Source: an uncultured Rhizobiaceae group bacterium (GTDB lineage Bacteria; Pseudomonadota; Alphaproteobacteria; Rhizobiales; Rhizobiaceae). From it: 52,357 bases of DNA. The notes beneath the pieces were generated by a model. It was given only the letters and a program-made list of their open reading frames with translations. It was not told the DNA's origin and did no database searches. Position 1 is the first letter of the stretch. Every line of letters begins with the position of its first letter. The position numbers were made by a program, and so were the translations under genes. Positions 51,015 through 52,357 of the stretch are shown piece after piece. The stretch spans positions 1 through 52,357 of the forward strand of contig CALFBM010000041.1 of assembly GCA_937951645.1 (NCBI GenBank). The letters run 5' to 3'.

Positions 51015-52357
<1,343 letters not shown>

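Overview
The window is a chromosomal segment of a low-GC alphaproteobacterium, most likely of the Hyphomicrobiales (Rhizobiales). The evidence is the gene order rpsB-tsf-pyrH-frr-uppS-cdsA-rseP-bamA-lpxD-fabZ-lpxA-lpxI-lpxB followed by gltA, the cluster ppiD-trpD-trpC-moaC-moeA-lexA, and tpiA-secG-pyrG. It is supported by LpxI rather than LpxH, a PdhS-type kinase, a tRNA-His with A73 and no encoded G-1, and a GTTC-N7-GTTC LexA box. A DmdA-type DMSP demethylase points to a marine or saline habitat. I cannot name the genus.

Layout. Positions 1-4.1 kb (minus strand): a truncated trans-sulfuration PLP enzyme, dmdA, a PhzF-family protein and a CPA1 Na+/H+ antiporter. 4.2-8.8 kb: a large MscS-family channel, a methyltransferase, an endonuclease/exonuclease/phosphatase-fold protein and a small PilZ protein. 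8.8-15.8 kb: ilvC with an upstream TetR regulator and a clear palindromic operator, a LemA/M48 protease pair, a PspA/IM30 protein, an aldehyde dehydrogenase, a small membrane protein and tRNA-His. 16-21.3 kb: a 1054-residue PAS histidine kinase of the PdhS/DivJ/PleC type with a perfect CtrA box upstream, an AGCS Na+/alanine symporter and a universal stress protein. 21.3-22.3 kb: a gene-free kilobase packed with tandem and inverted hairpin repeats, next to an MFS exporter. 24-37.5 kb: translation, pyrimidine, isoprenoid and phospholipid genes leading into outer-membrane assembly and lipid A genes. 37.6-43.8 kb: gltA, gltX, comEC and lexA. 44-49.5 kb: moeA, moaC, trpC, trpD and ppiD. 49.7 kb to the end: tpiA, secG and truncated pyrG.

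Most of the window is conserved housekeeping sequence. The least explained part is the hairpin array at 21668-22139. It has two identical 65-bp units, a third unit in which the substitutions within hairpin stems occur as paired changes that keep base pairing, and further copies about 220 bp away. Other points worth a second look are the helix-hairpin-helix extension on ribosomal protein S2, the hairpin in the rpsB leader, the hexanucleotide tract in the kinase, the possible CtrA control of that kinase, and the lack of dxr between cdsA and rseP.
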